From Spirochaetota bacterium (GTDB lineage Bacteria > Spirochaetota > UBA4802 > UB4802), in assembly GCA_040756435.1 (NCBI GenBank), contig JBFLZD010000019.1, forward strand, positions 1 through 56,835: a stretch of DNA of 56,835 nucleotides, read 5' to 3'. Shown here piece by piece: positions 7,794 through 16,153 of the stretch (position 1 is the first letter of the stretch; every line of letters begins with the position of its first letter). The notes beneath the pieces were generated by a model. That model did not search any database and was not told the origin of the DNA. It worked only from the letters and a program-made list of their open reading frames with translations. Made by a program: the position numbers and the translations under genes.

Positions 7794-10700
7794 ACAAAAT
7801 TATTGCCTATTGGTATGATTGCATCAAGTATGAAGATATTTTAGAGAAAGACATTTCTATATACGTCAGGAGCAAAGCAGTTCTTTATCCTTTTGATAAT
7901 GATCCATTTGTTTTTGATAGAAAAGAAAATATTATTTTAGTCTCTGGAGATGAAAGATTAACAACTTTCTCAGAATATATTACGACGCAAGGCTATGAAT
8001 CTTATTATGGATATCCTGTTCTATTTTATTTTGATAATGACTCAAAAAAATACCTGATTGCACCTCTTTTCATAATTAAGGTGAAATTCATTAGGGAAGG
8101 CTGGGAATTATATTTACAAAAAGATGAACAAAATCCTACTTGTGGAATTCAAGCATTTACTAAGCTTGGATTCCGTACCGAGGATATTGCCGATATAAGT
8201 GAATCTTTAGAAATATTATTTAGAAGCACTCTCTCAAGTAGTGAAGAATTAGTAAAAAAATGTTTAGAAGTTATCCAGAAAGAGACTGAATTACCCATTA
8301 GAGAATCTATTGATCCTTATAAACTAACTAATTCAATAAAATTTTCAAAAAATAACTCACCAGGATTGTACAACAAAAGTTTAGTGTTCGCCGGTGAAAA
8401 TACTGTTTACAACATCCATCTACTTCAGGATTTACTTGAGTTAAAAAACAGAAATGACTTAGATAAAACGGCTCTTTCATTTATCCTTGAAAATGTCCCT
8501 CAGGTTAAAGGAGTTGAGAAGATACCAGTTCTTCCTTTTCCCTCGAATGAGTATCAAGTAAAAGCTTTACAAGACATATTCCAAAATAAATTATCTGTCA
8601 TTACAGGCCCACCCGGCACTGGTAAAAGCCAATTCATTTCAAATCTGTTGGTCAACTTATTTCTTGATGGGAAATCAGTTCTTTTTGTCAGTCATACCAA
8701 TGAAGCAGTTGATGTTGTCAATCAAAAAATAAATGAGCAATTTAGAAATTTGATTTTCCGAACAGGAAAAAAGGAATTTCGACAAGAACTTCAAGGAAGA
8801 TTCAATGAACTAATATTGGCATCTTCAAAGACACCATTAAAAGAGGAATCCCTGGATCAAATACAATCTATGTGGAAAACAATTTTGGAACATCGAAATA
8901 AACTTCAGGAACTTGATAAACTTGAACAAAAATTTGAGAGTAGTTATTTGGTTTATAGAGATAGAAAGGTTCTTTTTTATGAATGTGAAGATTCTAATTT
9001 AGAACAATCATTTAAGGAATTATCACCCAAGTTAGAGAAACTGAAACTTGTTAAAGGTAAGTTAGAGAATCTTAAAAACAAATTAGATGGTAAACAATTT
9101 TCTTTATGGGAGAGTATTATACTTTTCATTCTTCCACAATATATTGAAAGTAAAAAAGAAAAATTGTTTGGTAAATTAAATTCTATCTTGCCGATAAGGA
9201 CCCTTGTTATCCTTCAAAATTCTCATCAACCAGTTCCAATTAGCAATTGGGATGATCAGGGATGGTTAAAACTGACGGAGTATCTTGAACTATTAAAATG
9301 CTTTTTCGAACTTGAAACAATTAGACGGAAACTAGAAACTTTTAAACCACGAATGGTAATTGAACAAGAAATAAGAAGACTGGAAAAGAATTTTTATATC
9401 GCTTCAACAAGGTTTATCAAGGACACTTATATTCAAAAAATGCTTGGTAGAGGTGAAAATATTGGAAAGGTAAAGTCCTTTCTGCATCAGGTAGACTCTC
9501 ACCGACTAAATGATGATAGTATTGAGAGTTATTCGTTTATAAACGCTTTAGATGTTTTGAAGATTTGGGCATCTACTCTAAAGTCAATCAGAAGAACCTT
9601 CCCTTTGAGCGCTGGCATTTTTGATTATGTAATTTTTGATGAGGCTTCACAAGTAGATCTCCCTTCAGCAGCACCGGCTCTTTATCGAGCAAAAAGAGCC
9701 ATTGTTGTTGGTGATCCTATGCAACTTACACATGTTGCTGGTTTAACTCGAGATATAGATAAGGGATTGGCTAAAATACATGGTCTAACAGAAAAGAAAG
9801 ATATTTATCCTTCCAAGATAAGATATTGCGATGTTTCCATTTATAAATCTGCAGAAAATTCACTAAATCATAAACCTATTCTTTTAACCAACCACTATCG
9901 GTCAGAAGATCAAATTATTGCATTATGTAATAAAGTTTTTTACGAGGGGCGTTTGAAAATATTGACTACTCTTGACTTTTCTCGATACCCCAGCAGTTTA
10001 CCATTAGGTGTTCACTGGATTAATTGCGAGGGCGAAGTCTATAAACATCCTGCAGGGAGTAGAATAAATCAAATTGAGGTTAATTTAGTAAATAAAGTTT
10101 TTCAAGATGTATTACAGAAAATTTAGGGGACGGATCTAAGTATAGGTGTTGTAACTCCATACTCCCGCCAACAGGATTCAATACACGAAATGATTTCCAA
10201 GTCAACCCCAGCGGAACTTCTTGAGCAACATAATGTAAAAATCCTCACTGCTCATAAATTTCAGGGCTCTGAAAAAGATATAATGATATTTTCTTTAGTC
10301 CTGGCATCTCGTGGAAATGGAAATAGTGACAGATGGTATAACATCTATCCTCAGATTTTAAATGTAGCATTATCCCGAGCGAAATATCTTTTATATATCG
10401 TAGGGGACAAAAAATTTTGTTACAGGCGAAGTGGTATATTAAAACGATTGGTTGAAACCTATGATGAGGTTAAAAAGCAGGAAAAAACCGAGGAGTATAC
10501 TCTATTTGAAAAGTTTGATTCGCCAACTGAAAGATTTCTCTTTCAAAAACTACAAGAAATAGACTTTGGTAAACTTGGATATAAATTGATTCCAAAGTTA
10601 GTGGTTAAAAGATATACTCTTGATTTTGCACTTGTAGGTAAGAAAAAAATTGATATTGAGTGTGATGGGTACCAACATGAAATTATCGAAGGTCTTCCAG

Positions 10701-10825
10701 TGTTAGAAGATGTTGAAAGAGACGAATTTTTAACAGAAGAAGGTTGGCAAGTTTTACGATTTACTAATCATAAAGTTTTGTCTCAAATCAATAATGTAAT
10801 TGGGAAAATATTGGAAAATCTATGA
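7781..10825 (+). pseudogene. Upf1-like SF1 helicase with DUF559-type nuclease domain, in-frame TAG
   Basis: One 1014-codon reading frame interrupted only by TAG at 10124-10126 (codon 782); both halves are in the same phase. Before the stop are Walker A GPPGTGKS (276-283), a long coiled-coil insert, DEAS (620-623), GDPMQL and an NHYRSE motif. After it are GVVTPYSRQQ, the TAHKFQGSEKD motif and NVALSRAK, so essential helicase motifs V and VI lie beyond the stop. The last 100 residues are a Vsr/DUF559-like nuclease domain (SPTERFLF, YTLDFAL, IECDGYQHE, GWQVLRFT). Such helicase-nuclease fusions are common in defence islands. An attC-like site begins 13 bases after the final stop, so this may be the first cassette of the array. 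Without readthrough, the product lacks half of its motor and the nuclease. Confidence 0.85.
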
Positions 10826-10837
10826 GCGCGGCACTTC

Positions 10838-10926
10838 ATCTAACACAGCATAAAATGTTCGTGCCTGATGGCACTCACCCAAATTTTTGCTTCGCAAAAA
10901 CTTCTTTTATGCTGAAGCCGTTGTCC
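10838..10926 (+). other. attC-like site 1
   Basis: R''-like ATCTAAC (10838-10844) and R'-like GTTGTCC (10920-10926) flank a 10-bp perfect stem: CAGCATAAAA (10846-10855) pairs with TTTTATGCTG (10905-10914). The 1-base against 5-base spacer asymmetry is the same as in site 3. The loop holds two smaller hairpins, GTGCC/GGCAC and TTTTTGC/GCAAAAA. Confidence 0.65.
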
Positions 10927-10951
10927 GCAATACGGCGCTATACTTTATGGA

Positions 10952-11632
10952 ATGCCGGCTGGAAGAAAAAGGAAAACTAAATTGAAAAAATATTTATCAT
11001 ATTTATTATCAACTTCACTTTTTATAGGAATAAGTATTTTAGCTTATTTTAAAATATTTTATTCAAATAAGATTTGGATTAATTCATTTACTAACTATGA
11101 TGTAATAATTGTTGTTCTCTATTTGCTTTGGATGATTTATGAAGTTAAGGTATCCCATAACGATGTTAAGCAAGAAATTGTTGTTTCAGATTATGGTACA
11201 CGTGAATTTTATGGCTTTAGTCATGCTTTAACTATTTTATCTGCTTTATGGTTTAATTCTATATGGCAAAGGCCTGGGATATACCATATTATTGGTCTTA
11301 TTATTTTTTTATTTGGCATTTTATACCGGATATGAGCAATACATACATTAGGAGAATTTTATTCACATATTGTCAGAAAAATAGATGGTCATAAAATCAT
11401 AGATACTGGACCATATAAATTTATAAGGCATCCTGCTTACACTGGAATGATAACAGCTCATATTGGTATTACTATTTTTTATTTTAATTTTGTAACTTTA
11501 GCAATATTAATCGTATTATTAATTCCATCGATTATTCTTAGAATTATCATTGAAGAAAAAACATTGAAAACAATAGAAGGCTATGAAGAATTTTCTAAAA
11601 ATCGAAAAAGAATTTATCCATTTATTTGGTAA
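10952..11632 (+). pseudogene. isoprenylcysteine carboxylmethyltransferase-family membrane methyltransferase, in-frame TGA
   Basis: A 226-codon frame with one internal stop, TGA at 11333-11335 (codon 128). Both parts are in the same phase. The C-terminal part has the ICMT/PEMT SAM-binding signature GPYKFIRHPAYTG, a hydrophobic hairpin, and the ending EEKTL...GYEEFSKNRKRIYPF. The N-terminal part holds about three membrane segments. In relatives the interrupted position reads R-I-W-A-I-x-T-L-G, so TGA replaces a conserved Trp (TGG to TGA). Start is uncertain: ATG 10952, or TTG 10984, which has AAAGGAAA upstream. It occupies cassette A between attC sites 1 and 2. Neighbouring genes use TGA as stop, so this is most simply a nonsense mutation. 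Confidence 0.75.
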
Positions 11633-11702
11633 AATTTATTGTGTGAATCTGCCTACGCCCTCCTTGGCCTTCGGCAGACCTACTCAATGAGCACCGTACT
11701 GC

Positions 11703-11804
11703 GCACAAAACGGGGTAAGCGTTTCGTCGCTGCGCTCCTCGGGCTTCGCCACATTGCGCCCCAAAAGCGGGCGCAACGTCGCCTGCCCCGGAAACGTTAT
11801 ATGC
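11703..11804 (+). other. attC-like site 2
   Basis: GCACAAAAC (11703-11711) pairs imperfectly with GTTATATGC (11796-11804). Inside, CGGGGTAAGCG pairs with CGCCTGCCCCG (9 of 11). A further TGCGCCC/GGGCGCA hairpin lies in the loop. It is much more GC-rich than the flanking genes. The frames readable here on both strands are by-products of this structure. Confidence 0.65.
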
Positions 11805-11834
11805 AATGCCCATTAAAATTAGGAGGAGTAGATT

Positions 11835-12479
11835 ATGAAAGAATGTTTTATCAGATTTATGGCACCTGTAATGCCTCAAACCACCGATCAATTATTTAGA
11901 ATTATCGATAACAAGATTAGTCAAAAATATGAAAAGTTGAATTTACTAATTTCATCGCCTGGTGGGTCAGTTTTTCATGGTATTTCATTATACAACTTTT
12001 TAAAAGGTGCACCTATCGAAGTATGGACATATAATTTTGGAAGCGTTGATTCAATTGGCGTTGTTATATTTTGCTCGGGTAGAAAAAGGATTTCTGTTCC
12101 TCATGCACGATTTTTAATTCATGGCGTTAGATTTAATTTTTCAGGTAATGCAAGTTTTGATGAGAAACAGATTGAAGAACATTTAAAGAGCTTAAAGATT
12201 GACCAACAAAACATCGCAAGAATTATAGCAGATACAACACAAAAACCAACCCACAAAGTTGAAGAAGATATGAATAACAGAACTACTTTAAATCCTAACG
12301 AAGCAAAAGACTATGGATTAGTTCATGAAATTCAATCTCAACTCTTTCCTATTGATGCTGACCTCAGTGTAATTGTCGAGAATGTTCAGCAAATGCCTCA
12401 AGGCATTCCATTTGGTATAACAATACCGCCAATGCAGGCATTTACGAGGTCTCAAGATTTAGATATTGGTACTTTTTAA
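11835..12479 (+). CDS. ClpP/crotonase-fold serine protease (S14 family), cassette B
   Basis: A 214-residue ClpP-like protein. It has the substrate-groove motif SSPGGSV (40-46), a nucleophile-like Ser73 in VDSIGVVIFCSG, and His96 in ARFLIHG. The C-terminal EAKDYGLVHEI equals the ClpP EA..YGL(I/V)D helix. The position where ClpP has its catalytic Asp is not clearly conserved (NNRTTLNPNEA), so activity is uncertain. Residues 180-214 are a family-atypical Pro/Gln-rich tail. A strong ribosome-binding site (AGGAGG at about 11821) precedes ATG 11835. It is the sole gene of the cassette between attC 2 and 3. Related stand-alone proteases occur in phage head and defence modules; no such neighbour is present. 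Confidence 0.8.
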   Translation: MKECFIRFMAPVMPQTTDQLFRIIDNKISQKYEKLNLLISSPGGSVFHGISLYNFLKGAPIEVWTYNFGSVDSIGVVIFCSGRKRISVPHARFLIHGVRFNFSGNASFDEKQIEEHLKSLKIDQQNIARIIADTTQKPTHKVEEDMNNRTTLNPNEAKDYGLVHEIQSQLFPIDADLSVIVENVQQMPQGIPFGITIPPMQAFTRSQDLDIGTF

Positions 12480-12492
12480 TAAAATGGGCACA

Positions 12493-12548
12493 GCGTATAA
12501 CAGCGGCTATACACCATTAAAACGGCGCATAGCCGCGGAACGTTAGGC
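12493..12548 (+). other. attC site 3 (compact, best formed)
   Basis: R'' GTATAAC (12495-12501), L'' GCGGCTAT (12503-12510), L' ATAGCCGC (12529-12536), spacer GGAAC, R' GTTAGGC (12542-12548). The 8-bp stem is perfect and the R' box matches the integron consensus GTTRRRY. It lies 14 bases after the cassette B stop. Confidence 0.78.
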
Positions 12549-12597
12549 GACATTTTGCTTGACGGAATTTAAATAGATGAAAGGAGGTATAAATAAT

Positions 12598-13209
12598 ATG
12601 AACATTCCAAACCGTGAGGGATTTCTTAAAGGCTGCGAGGAATTTGAAAAACATGAGAAGCGTGATTCTATGTACAAAGTAGCAACTTTCCTCGTATCTC
12701 ATTTTTGGGGCAAGCCTTCGGATATGGCAGATGGATTAGGTGTATTGTTGTTAACATGGAATCAGGCATTTTATAGATATGGAATTTTCGATTTCGATAA
12801 ACTGGAAGAATGCATAAAAGTGAATTTCCGAAAGATTGAAAACTTCAGAAACAGAGATATTTCTAGTTTATCAAATTCCGATGAAGAGGATATAAAGGAT
12901 TTATTCAATAAGTTTCTTGTAGCCTTGCAAATTGATTCGGGGAAAAATCAGGGGAGAAAAAGCCCTGTGGCAGTGGCTAAAGCTCTACATCTCTTAGCCC
13001 CTAAGTTCTTTCCTCTTTGGGACGATAAAATAGCACGAGCCTACGGGTACTACTATAATGAGAATCCTGCGGAAAGATATGTCTCATTTTGCAAGAAAAC
13101 AAAAGCCATCGCGCATGAAGTTAAAAACTACAGTAATCGCTCAGATAAAACACTTATCAAGTTAATAGATGAATATAATTACTCGAAATATACACAAGGA
13201 TGGATTTAG
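12598..13209 (+). CDS. hypothetical protein, cassette C
   Basis: A 203-residue soluble protein; I recognise no named family. The most conserved-looking part is SPVAVAKALHLLAPKFFPLW followed by DDKIARAYGY, in a helical context. The frame opens at 12577, but an AAAGGAGG site at 12580-12587 sits inside that extension and points to ATG 12598, which I take as the start. It is the only gene between attC sites 3 and 4. A 20-22 bp inverted repeat brackets it (12546-12565 against 13218-13239). Confidence 0.7.
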   Translation: MNIPNREGFLKGCEEFEKHEKRDSMYKVATFLVSHFWGKPSDMADGLGVLLLTWNQAFYRYGIFDFDKLEECIKVNFRKIENFRNRDISSLSNSDEEDIKDLFNKFLVALQIDSGKNQGRKSPVAVAKALHLLAPKFFPLWDDKIARAYGYYYNENPAERYVSFCKKTKAIAHEVKNYSNRSDKTLIKLIDEYNYSKYTQGWI

Positions 13210-13264
13210 AAAATGAACCGCCAAGCAAAATGCTTCGCCACTATCGTGGCTCGCCCTTCGGATC

Positions 13265-13346
13265 GCCTAACAGCGGCTAAAAGGATTCGTTTCACTACGC
13301 CCAAATTGCCTTCGGCAACTTCTTGAACTCGCAGAACGTTATGGGC
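13265..13346 (+). other. attC-like site 4 (imperfect)
   Basis: R'' GCCTAAC (13265-13271) fits RYYYAAC exactly and is followed by AGCGGCTA as in site 3. The 3' end is CGCAGAAC-GTTATGGGC (R' 13338-13346). Only about three L''/L' bases pair, so the halves do not match well and the site may be a hybrid of two attC sites. The loop carries a TTGCC/GGCAA hairpin. Confidence 0.6.
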
Positions 13347-13380
13347 AATTTTAAGAATATTAATATAAAAAGGAATAATT

Positions 13381-14574
13381 ATGAATCTAATACACAAATT
13401 GTATGACAAAAAAGTGAAAGCATTTAATCTTTTATTCGAGATTAATTTAAATGATTATCTTGCGATTGCAGACAAAATATTCAAGAAAAATCAATTTCAA
13501 AGACGAAGAGTAAAATCGTCTTCAACAGTATATAGTTTATTAAAACAAGATTTAATGGTTGGTTGTATTATTCCTCCCATTGTTTTGGCACTATCAAAGC
13601 AAGATAAAAAAATTACAGAAGAAGAAATAAATAAATATGCGGAAAAAGAGTTAGCAAATGTTATAATAGAAAACATTGAATCTTTAATTATCCTGGATGG
13701 ACTGCAAAGGACTTATACAATCAAAGATCTATTTTCCGAATTAAAAAGTAAAGGTGATCAAGATACTTTAGAAAAAGTAAAAAAACATCTTATTAGAATT
13801 GAGATTTATTTTGGGATTGACAAGCTTGGTATTTTATACAGAATGCTAACTCTTAATACGGGGCAAACACCAATGTCTTTAAGGCACCAAATAGAAATCC
13901 TTTATTCTGACTACTTAAACACTAATATTGAAGGGATAAAATTGCTTTTAGAAGCAGAAGACACTACACCCCAAAAATTTGGTGAATATAAATTTAAGGA
14001 TATTATAGAGGGATTTAATTCATATATTGATAGAGATTATTTGACTATTGATCGAAATGATGTTCTGGAAAATATTAAAACATTAGAAAAATTATCAAAA
14101 GAAAATCAAGACAGAGATTTATTCAAGGACTATTTATTGATATATCATAACCTTGTTAAAATTTTGATAGAAAAATCAAATAAATGGGAGTACAATGAAA
14201 ATGATTTCAAAGAGAGTCCTTTATCTGGACAACCATTCGGGAAAAATGCACAGAAAATATTTACAAAACCGCAAGTAATGACAGGATTTGGCTCAGCAAT
14301 AGGTAAGTTAGTTGATTTTAATTTAATAAATTATTTATCAGATATTTATGAATTAATAAAAAATATTAATATTTCTAACCCCCAAGAAACTCTTAATAGT
14401 TTAATTTTAAAATTAGATAAAATAAGAACAACAGCTAAAAAAATTGGGAATGACCAACGTATGTTTTTCCATTTTTTGTTTAGGGAATTATTTGATAAAA
14501 AAGGAGAGGCATTTTTAAACCTTGATAAAGCAATTGAAGAAGCATTTAATACATATTTAAGAAAGACGCAGTAG
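13381..14574 (+). CDS. DGQHR/DUF262-like (ParB-fold) protein, cassette D gene 1
   Basis: A 397-residue protein. The segment LIILDGLQRTYTI (DGLQR at residues 106-110) resembles the D-G-Q-x-R motif of DGQHR/DndB and DUF262/GmrSD N-terminal domains. LNTGQTPMSLRHQIE about 55 residues later resembles the second conserved motif of those families (I-N-x-G-x-x-L-S). Such ParB-like domains serve as NTP- or DNA-modification-responsive modules in phage-defence systems; this is family knowledge, not shown here. The rest is helical and Lys/Asp-rich. It starts at ATG 13381, preceded by AAAAGGAA. It lies 21 bases upstream of the HEPN-motif gene in the same cassette, so the two form one transferable unit. 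Confidence 0.6.
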   Translation: MNLIHKLYDKKVKAFNLLFEINLNDYLAIADKIFKKNQFQRRRVKSSSTVYSLLKQDLMVGCIIPPIVLALSKQDKKITEEEINKYAEKELANVIIENIESLIILDGLQRTYTIKDLFSELKSKGDQDTLEKVKKHLIRIEIYFGIDKLGILYRMLTLNTGQTPMSLRHQIEILYSDYLNTNIEGIKLLLEAEDTTPQKFGEYKFKDIIEGFNSYIDRDYLTIDRNDVLENIKTLEKLSKENQDRDLFKDYLLIYHNLVKILIEKSNKWEYNENDFKESPLSGQPFGKNAQKIFTKPQVMTGFGSAIGKLVDFNLINYLSDIYELIKNINISNPQETLNSLILKLDKIRTTAKKIGNDQRMFFHFLFRELFDKKGEAFLNLDKAIEEAFNTYLRKTQ

Positions 14575-14595
14575 ATTTAATAAGGACACAGTAGA

Positions 14596-15696
14596 ATGGC
14601 TATATATTACGACAATATATTGTTAAGTAATTGTACGTTTGATAAGGAAGAAAAAATTTTTTCATTGTCCAATGACGAAAATGATTATTATATCAATATC
14701 TCATACATTCCAAAGCTTGTAACTGAAGAGGAAGAATACAAACCAGAAGATTATTCAGTATTTTTATTTGAAAATAATCATCTAAATGCTGAAAATGATG
14801 CTTTTCAACTTTATGATAAGGATAAGGATGAGCGAATCGGCTGGATTTTCCCTATTTCCATTTTGGAAAGCAATGAGAATGATTTTGACAGAAATATACA
14901 TTTAAACATGTATAAACTGGTTGTCTATAAGATCCTTTTATCAAATAGTTTTGAATATAGAGTAAATATTAATGAGATCAATAAATCTTTGTCATTAAGT
15001 CATATTTATGGAGATGATACTATAATTTGTATTTTATCAAAAGACAAAATAAGTGAAGGTGAATTTAATATACATTCTTATTATCCTTGTCTTGCAATTT
15101 ATGGATACTTTGAAAAAAACAATAATAAACTAGTTGTTAAATATCCTAATAATCTTATTGTTGAAACATATCGTAATAAGACAAAACTTTACATCAAAAA
15201 AACAAATAACAATATTTTAAAATTAGATTTCGTAAAAAAATTATACTGTAACTACTTAAAAACATTAGATCACCATTTGATTAGATTTCACCTTTTATAT
15301 CAAATAATTGAATATTTAATAACAGAAAACTTTTCATCAGAATTTGATCAATTATTGACAAAATATAATAATAATGAAATTACCAAAAATAATTTTTTAG
15401 AAAAAATAAATGAGATTAGAAGTGAAAGGAAAAATATTAGGAAAATTATTGATAAAATAAAGCTTCAAACTGATTTTGAAAAACAAGTAAATACAGACTT
15501 GAAACGGACGATTAAAGATTTTTTAAGAAATTTCAACATTGAAGAGAATGAGCATTTAGGAGATTTAATTTATGATATGAGAAATATCATAATACACAAT
15601 TATAGAGAAATAAAGGATGAAAATTTAGATTTGATAAACGAAATTTCTTATTTATTTGAAATATTAATTAATGTAGTAATTATAAAAAGCCCATAA
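14596..15696 (+). CDS. HEPN-motif protein, putative RNase effector, cassette D gene 2
   Basis: A 366-residue, very AT-rich gene. The N-terminal 200 residues are beta-rich and unrecognised. The C-terminal third is helical and contains DMRNIIIHNYRE, in which Arg329-Asn330...His334 is the R-x4-H catalytic motif of HEPN RNases; upstream helices (YQIIEYLITE) fit the HEPN four-helix bundle. HEPN domains are the toxic RNase part of many abortive-infection and toxin-antitoxin systems. The stop codon lies inside the R'' box of attC site 5, which ties the gene firmly to the cassette. Start ATG 14596 has a weak ribosome-binding site (AAGGA). Function as effector is inferred from motif and pairing. Confidence 0.62.
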   Translation: MAIYYDNILLSNCTFDKEEKIFSLSNDENDYYINISYIPKLVTEEEEYKPEDYSVFLFENNHLNAENDAFQLYDKDKDERIGWIFPISILESNENDFDRNIHLNMYKLVVYKILLSNSFEYRVNINEINKSLSLSHIYGDDTIICILSKDKISEGEFNIHSYYPCLAIYGYFEKNNNKLVVKYPNNLIVETYRNKTKLYIKKTNNNILKLDFVKKLYCNYLKTLDHHLIRFHLLYQIIEYLITENFSSEFDQLLTKYNNNEITKNNFLEKINEIRSERKNIRKIIDKIKLQTDFEKQVNTDLKRTIKDFLRNFNIEENEHLGDLIYDMRNIIIHNYREIKDENLDLINEISYLFEILINVVIIKSP

Positions 15697-15824
15697 CAAC
15701 GGCTATACGTAATGCGAGCGAAAATGCTAAGTATATGGATATTTTGGATGTAATAATAGTGTGTGCTAAATTGAAAATTAAGCATTTCAAAACCCGCACT
15801 ACGTATAGCCGCGAACCGTTAGGT
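15691..15824 (+). other. attC site 5 (long stem)
   Basis: R'' CCATAAC (15691-15697) and R' GTTAGGT (15818-15824). L'' CGGCTATACGTA (15700-15711) pairs perfectly with TACGTATAGCCG (15800-15811), and pairing continues inward with TGCG/CGCA and then AAATGCT/AGCATTT. At 134 bp it is the longest site. The six bases after R' (GACATT) match those after site 3. Confidence 0.75.
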
Positions 15825-15847
15825 GACATTTTCCGAGGAGGTGTAGT

Positions 15848-15961
15848 ATGAAAATCCTTTTTCTTGGTCCAGCAGATTCGCCAACACTTGAGTATTTGAG
15901 GTCTGTAGAAGATGAAGTGATATCCACTATGGACCCTATCGATCTCAAGTTTGCGGACTAA
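15848..15961 (+). pseudogene. truncated cassette gene, formyltransferase-like N-terminus
   Basis: A GAGGAGG ribosome-binding site precedes ATG 15848. The 37 residues start MKILFLGPADSPTLEYLRS and continue with EDEVISTMDPI, resembling the first beta strand and helix of formyltransferase-like proteins (tentative). The frame runs out at about 15955, exactly where a minus-strand transposase fragment begins, so the gene was cut by insertion or deletion. It is cassette E, starting at the R' box of attC site 5. Confidence 0.5.
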
Positions 15962-16127
15962 AAACTAATTTTGCATTCTTTTCAAGCTGATTTTTCCACT
16001 TGTAAAATAACGTGTCCCGTATCCCTTTGCTTCGACAGTATTTTGCTATTCCATCCAGATACTGTAATCCTTCAAGTACTACTCTTGCCTTGTCTTCTGG
16101 ACTGTAGCTGTTCTTTACTTTTCCCAT
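15945..16127 (-). pseudogene. IS3-type OrfA transposase fragment
   Basis: A 60-residue frame reading SYSPEDKARVVLEGL and then GIRDTLFYKWKNQLEKNAKL, the helix-turn-helix region of IS3-type OrfA proteins. OrfB and terminal repeats are missing. It abuts the truncated cassette gene tail to tail. It is a remnant, not an active element. Confidence 0.7.
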
Positions 16128-16153
16128 GATTTTCTCCTGCTTTTTATTATTTA

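Larger units (their letters stand above)
10838..15961 (+). mobile_element. integron-type gene cassette array without integrase (CALIN-like)
   Basis: Five attC-like sites (10838-10926, 11703-11804, 12493-12548, 13265-13346, 15691-15824) each lie just after the stop of a plus-strand gene. Each begins with a ...TAAC/AAAAC box and ends with an inverse GTT box, and most also have a strong internal stem. All share one orientation. They define cassettes of about 0.9, 0.75, 0.8 and 2.5 kb plus a truncated fifth. No tyrosine recombinase IntI is in the window. Genes are unrelated, AT-rich and mostly hypothetical, as is usual in cassettes. The right end is cut by IS debris. Confidence 0.75.

Noticed and set aside
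10127-10825. Separate second gene after the helicase
   Set aside because: It is in the same frame as the upstream part, begins in the middle of a helicase motif and has no ribosome-binding site; it is the 3' part of one gene.
11333-11335. Genetic code reassignment of TGA to Trp, or selenocysteine
   Set aside because: Core genes here end in TGA, no other Trp position uses it, the replaced residue is Trp rather than Cys, and no SECIS-like stem was evident.
11622-11899. Open frames on both strands around 11.64-11.90 kb
   Set aside because: They arise from the GC-rich attC-like structure and overlap the well-supported ClpP-like gene start.
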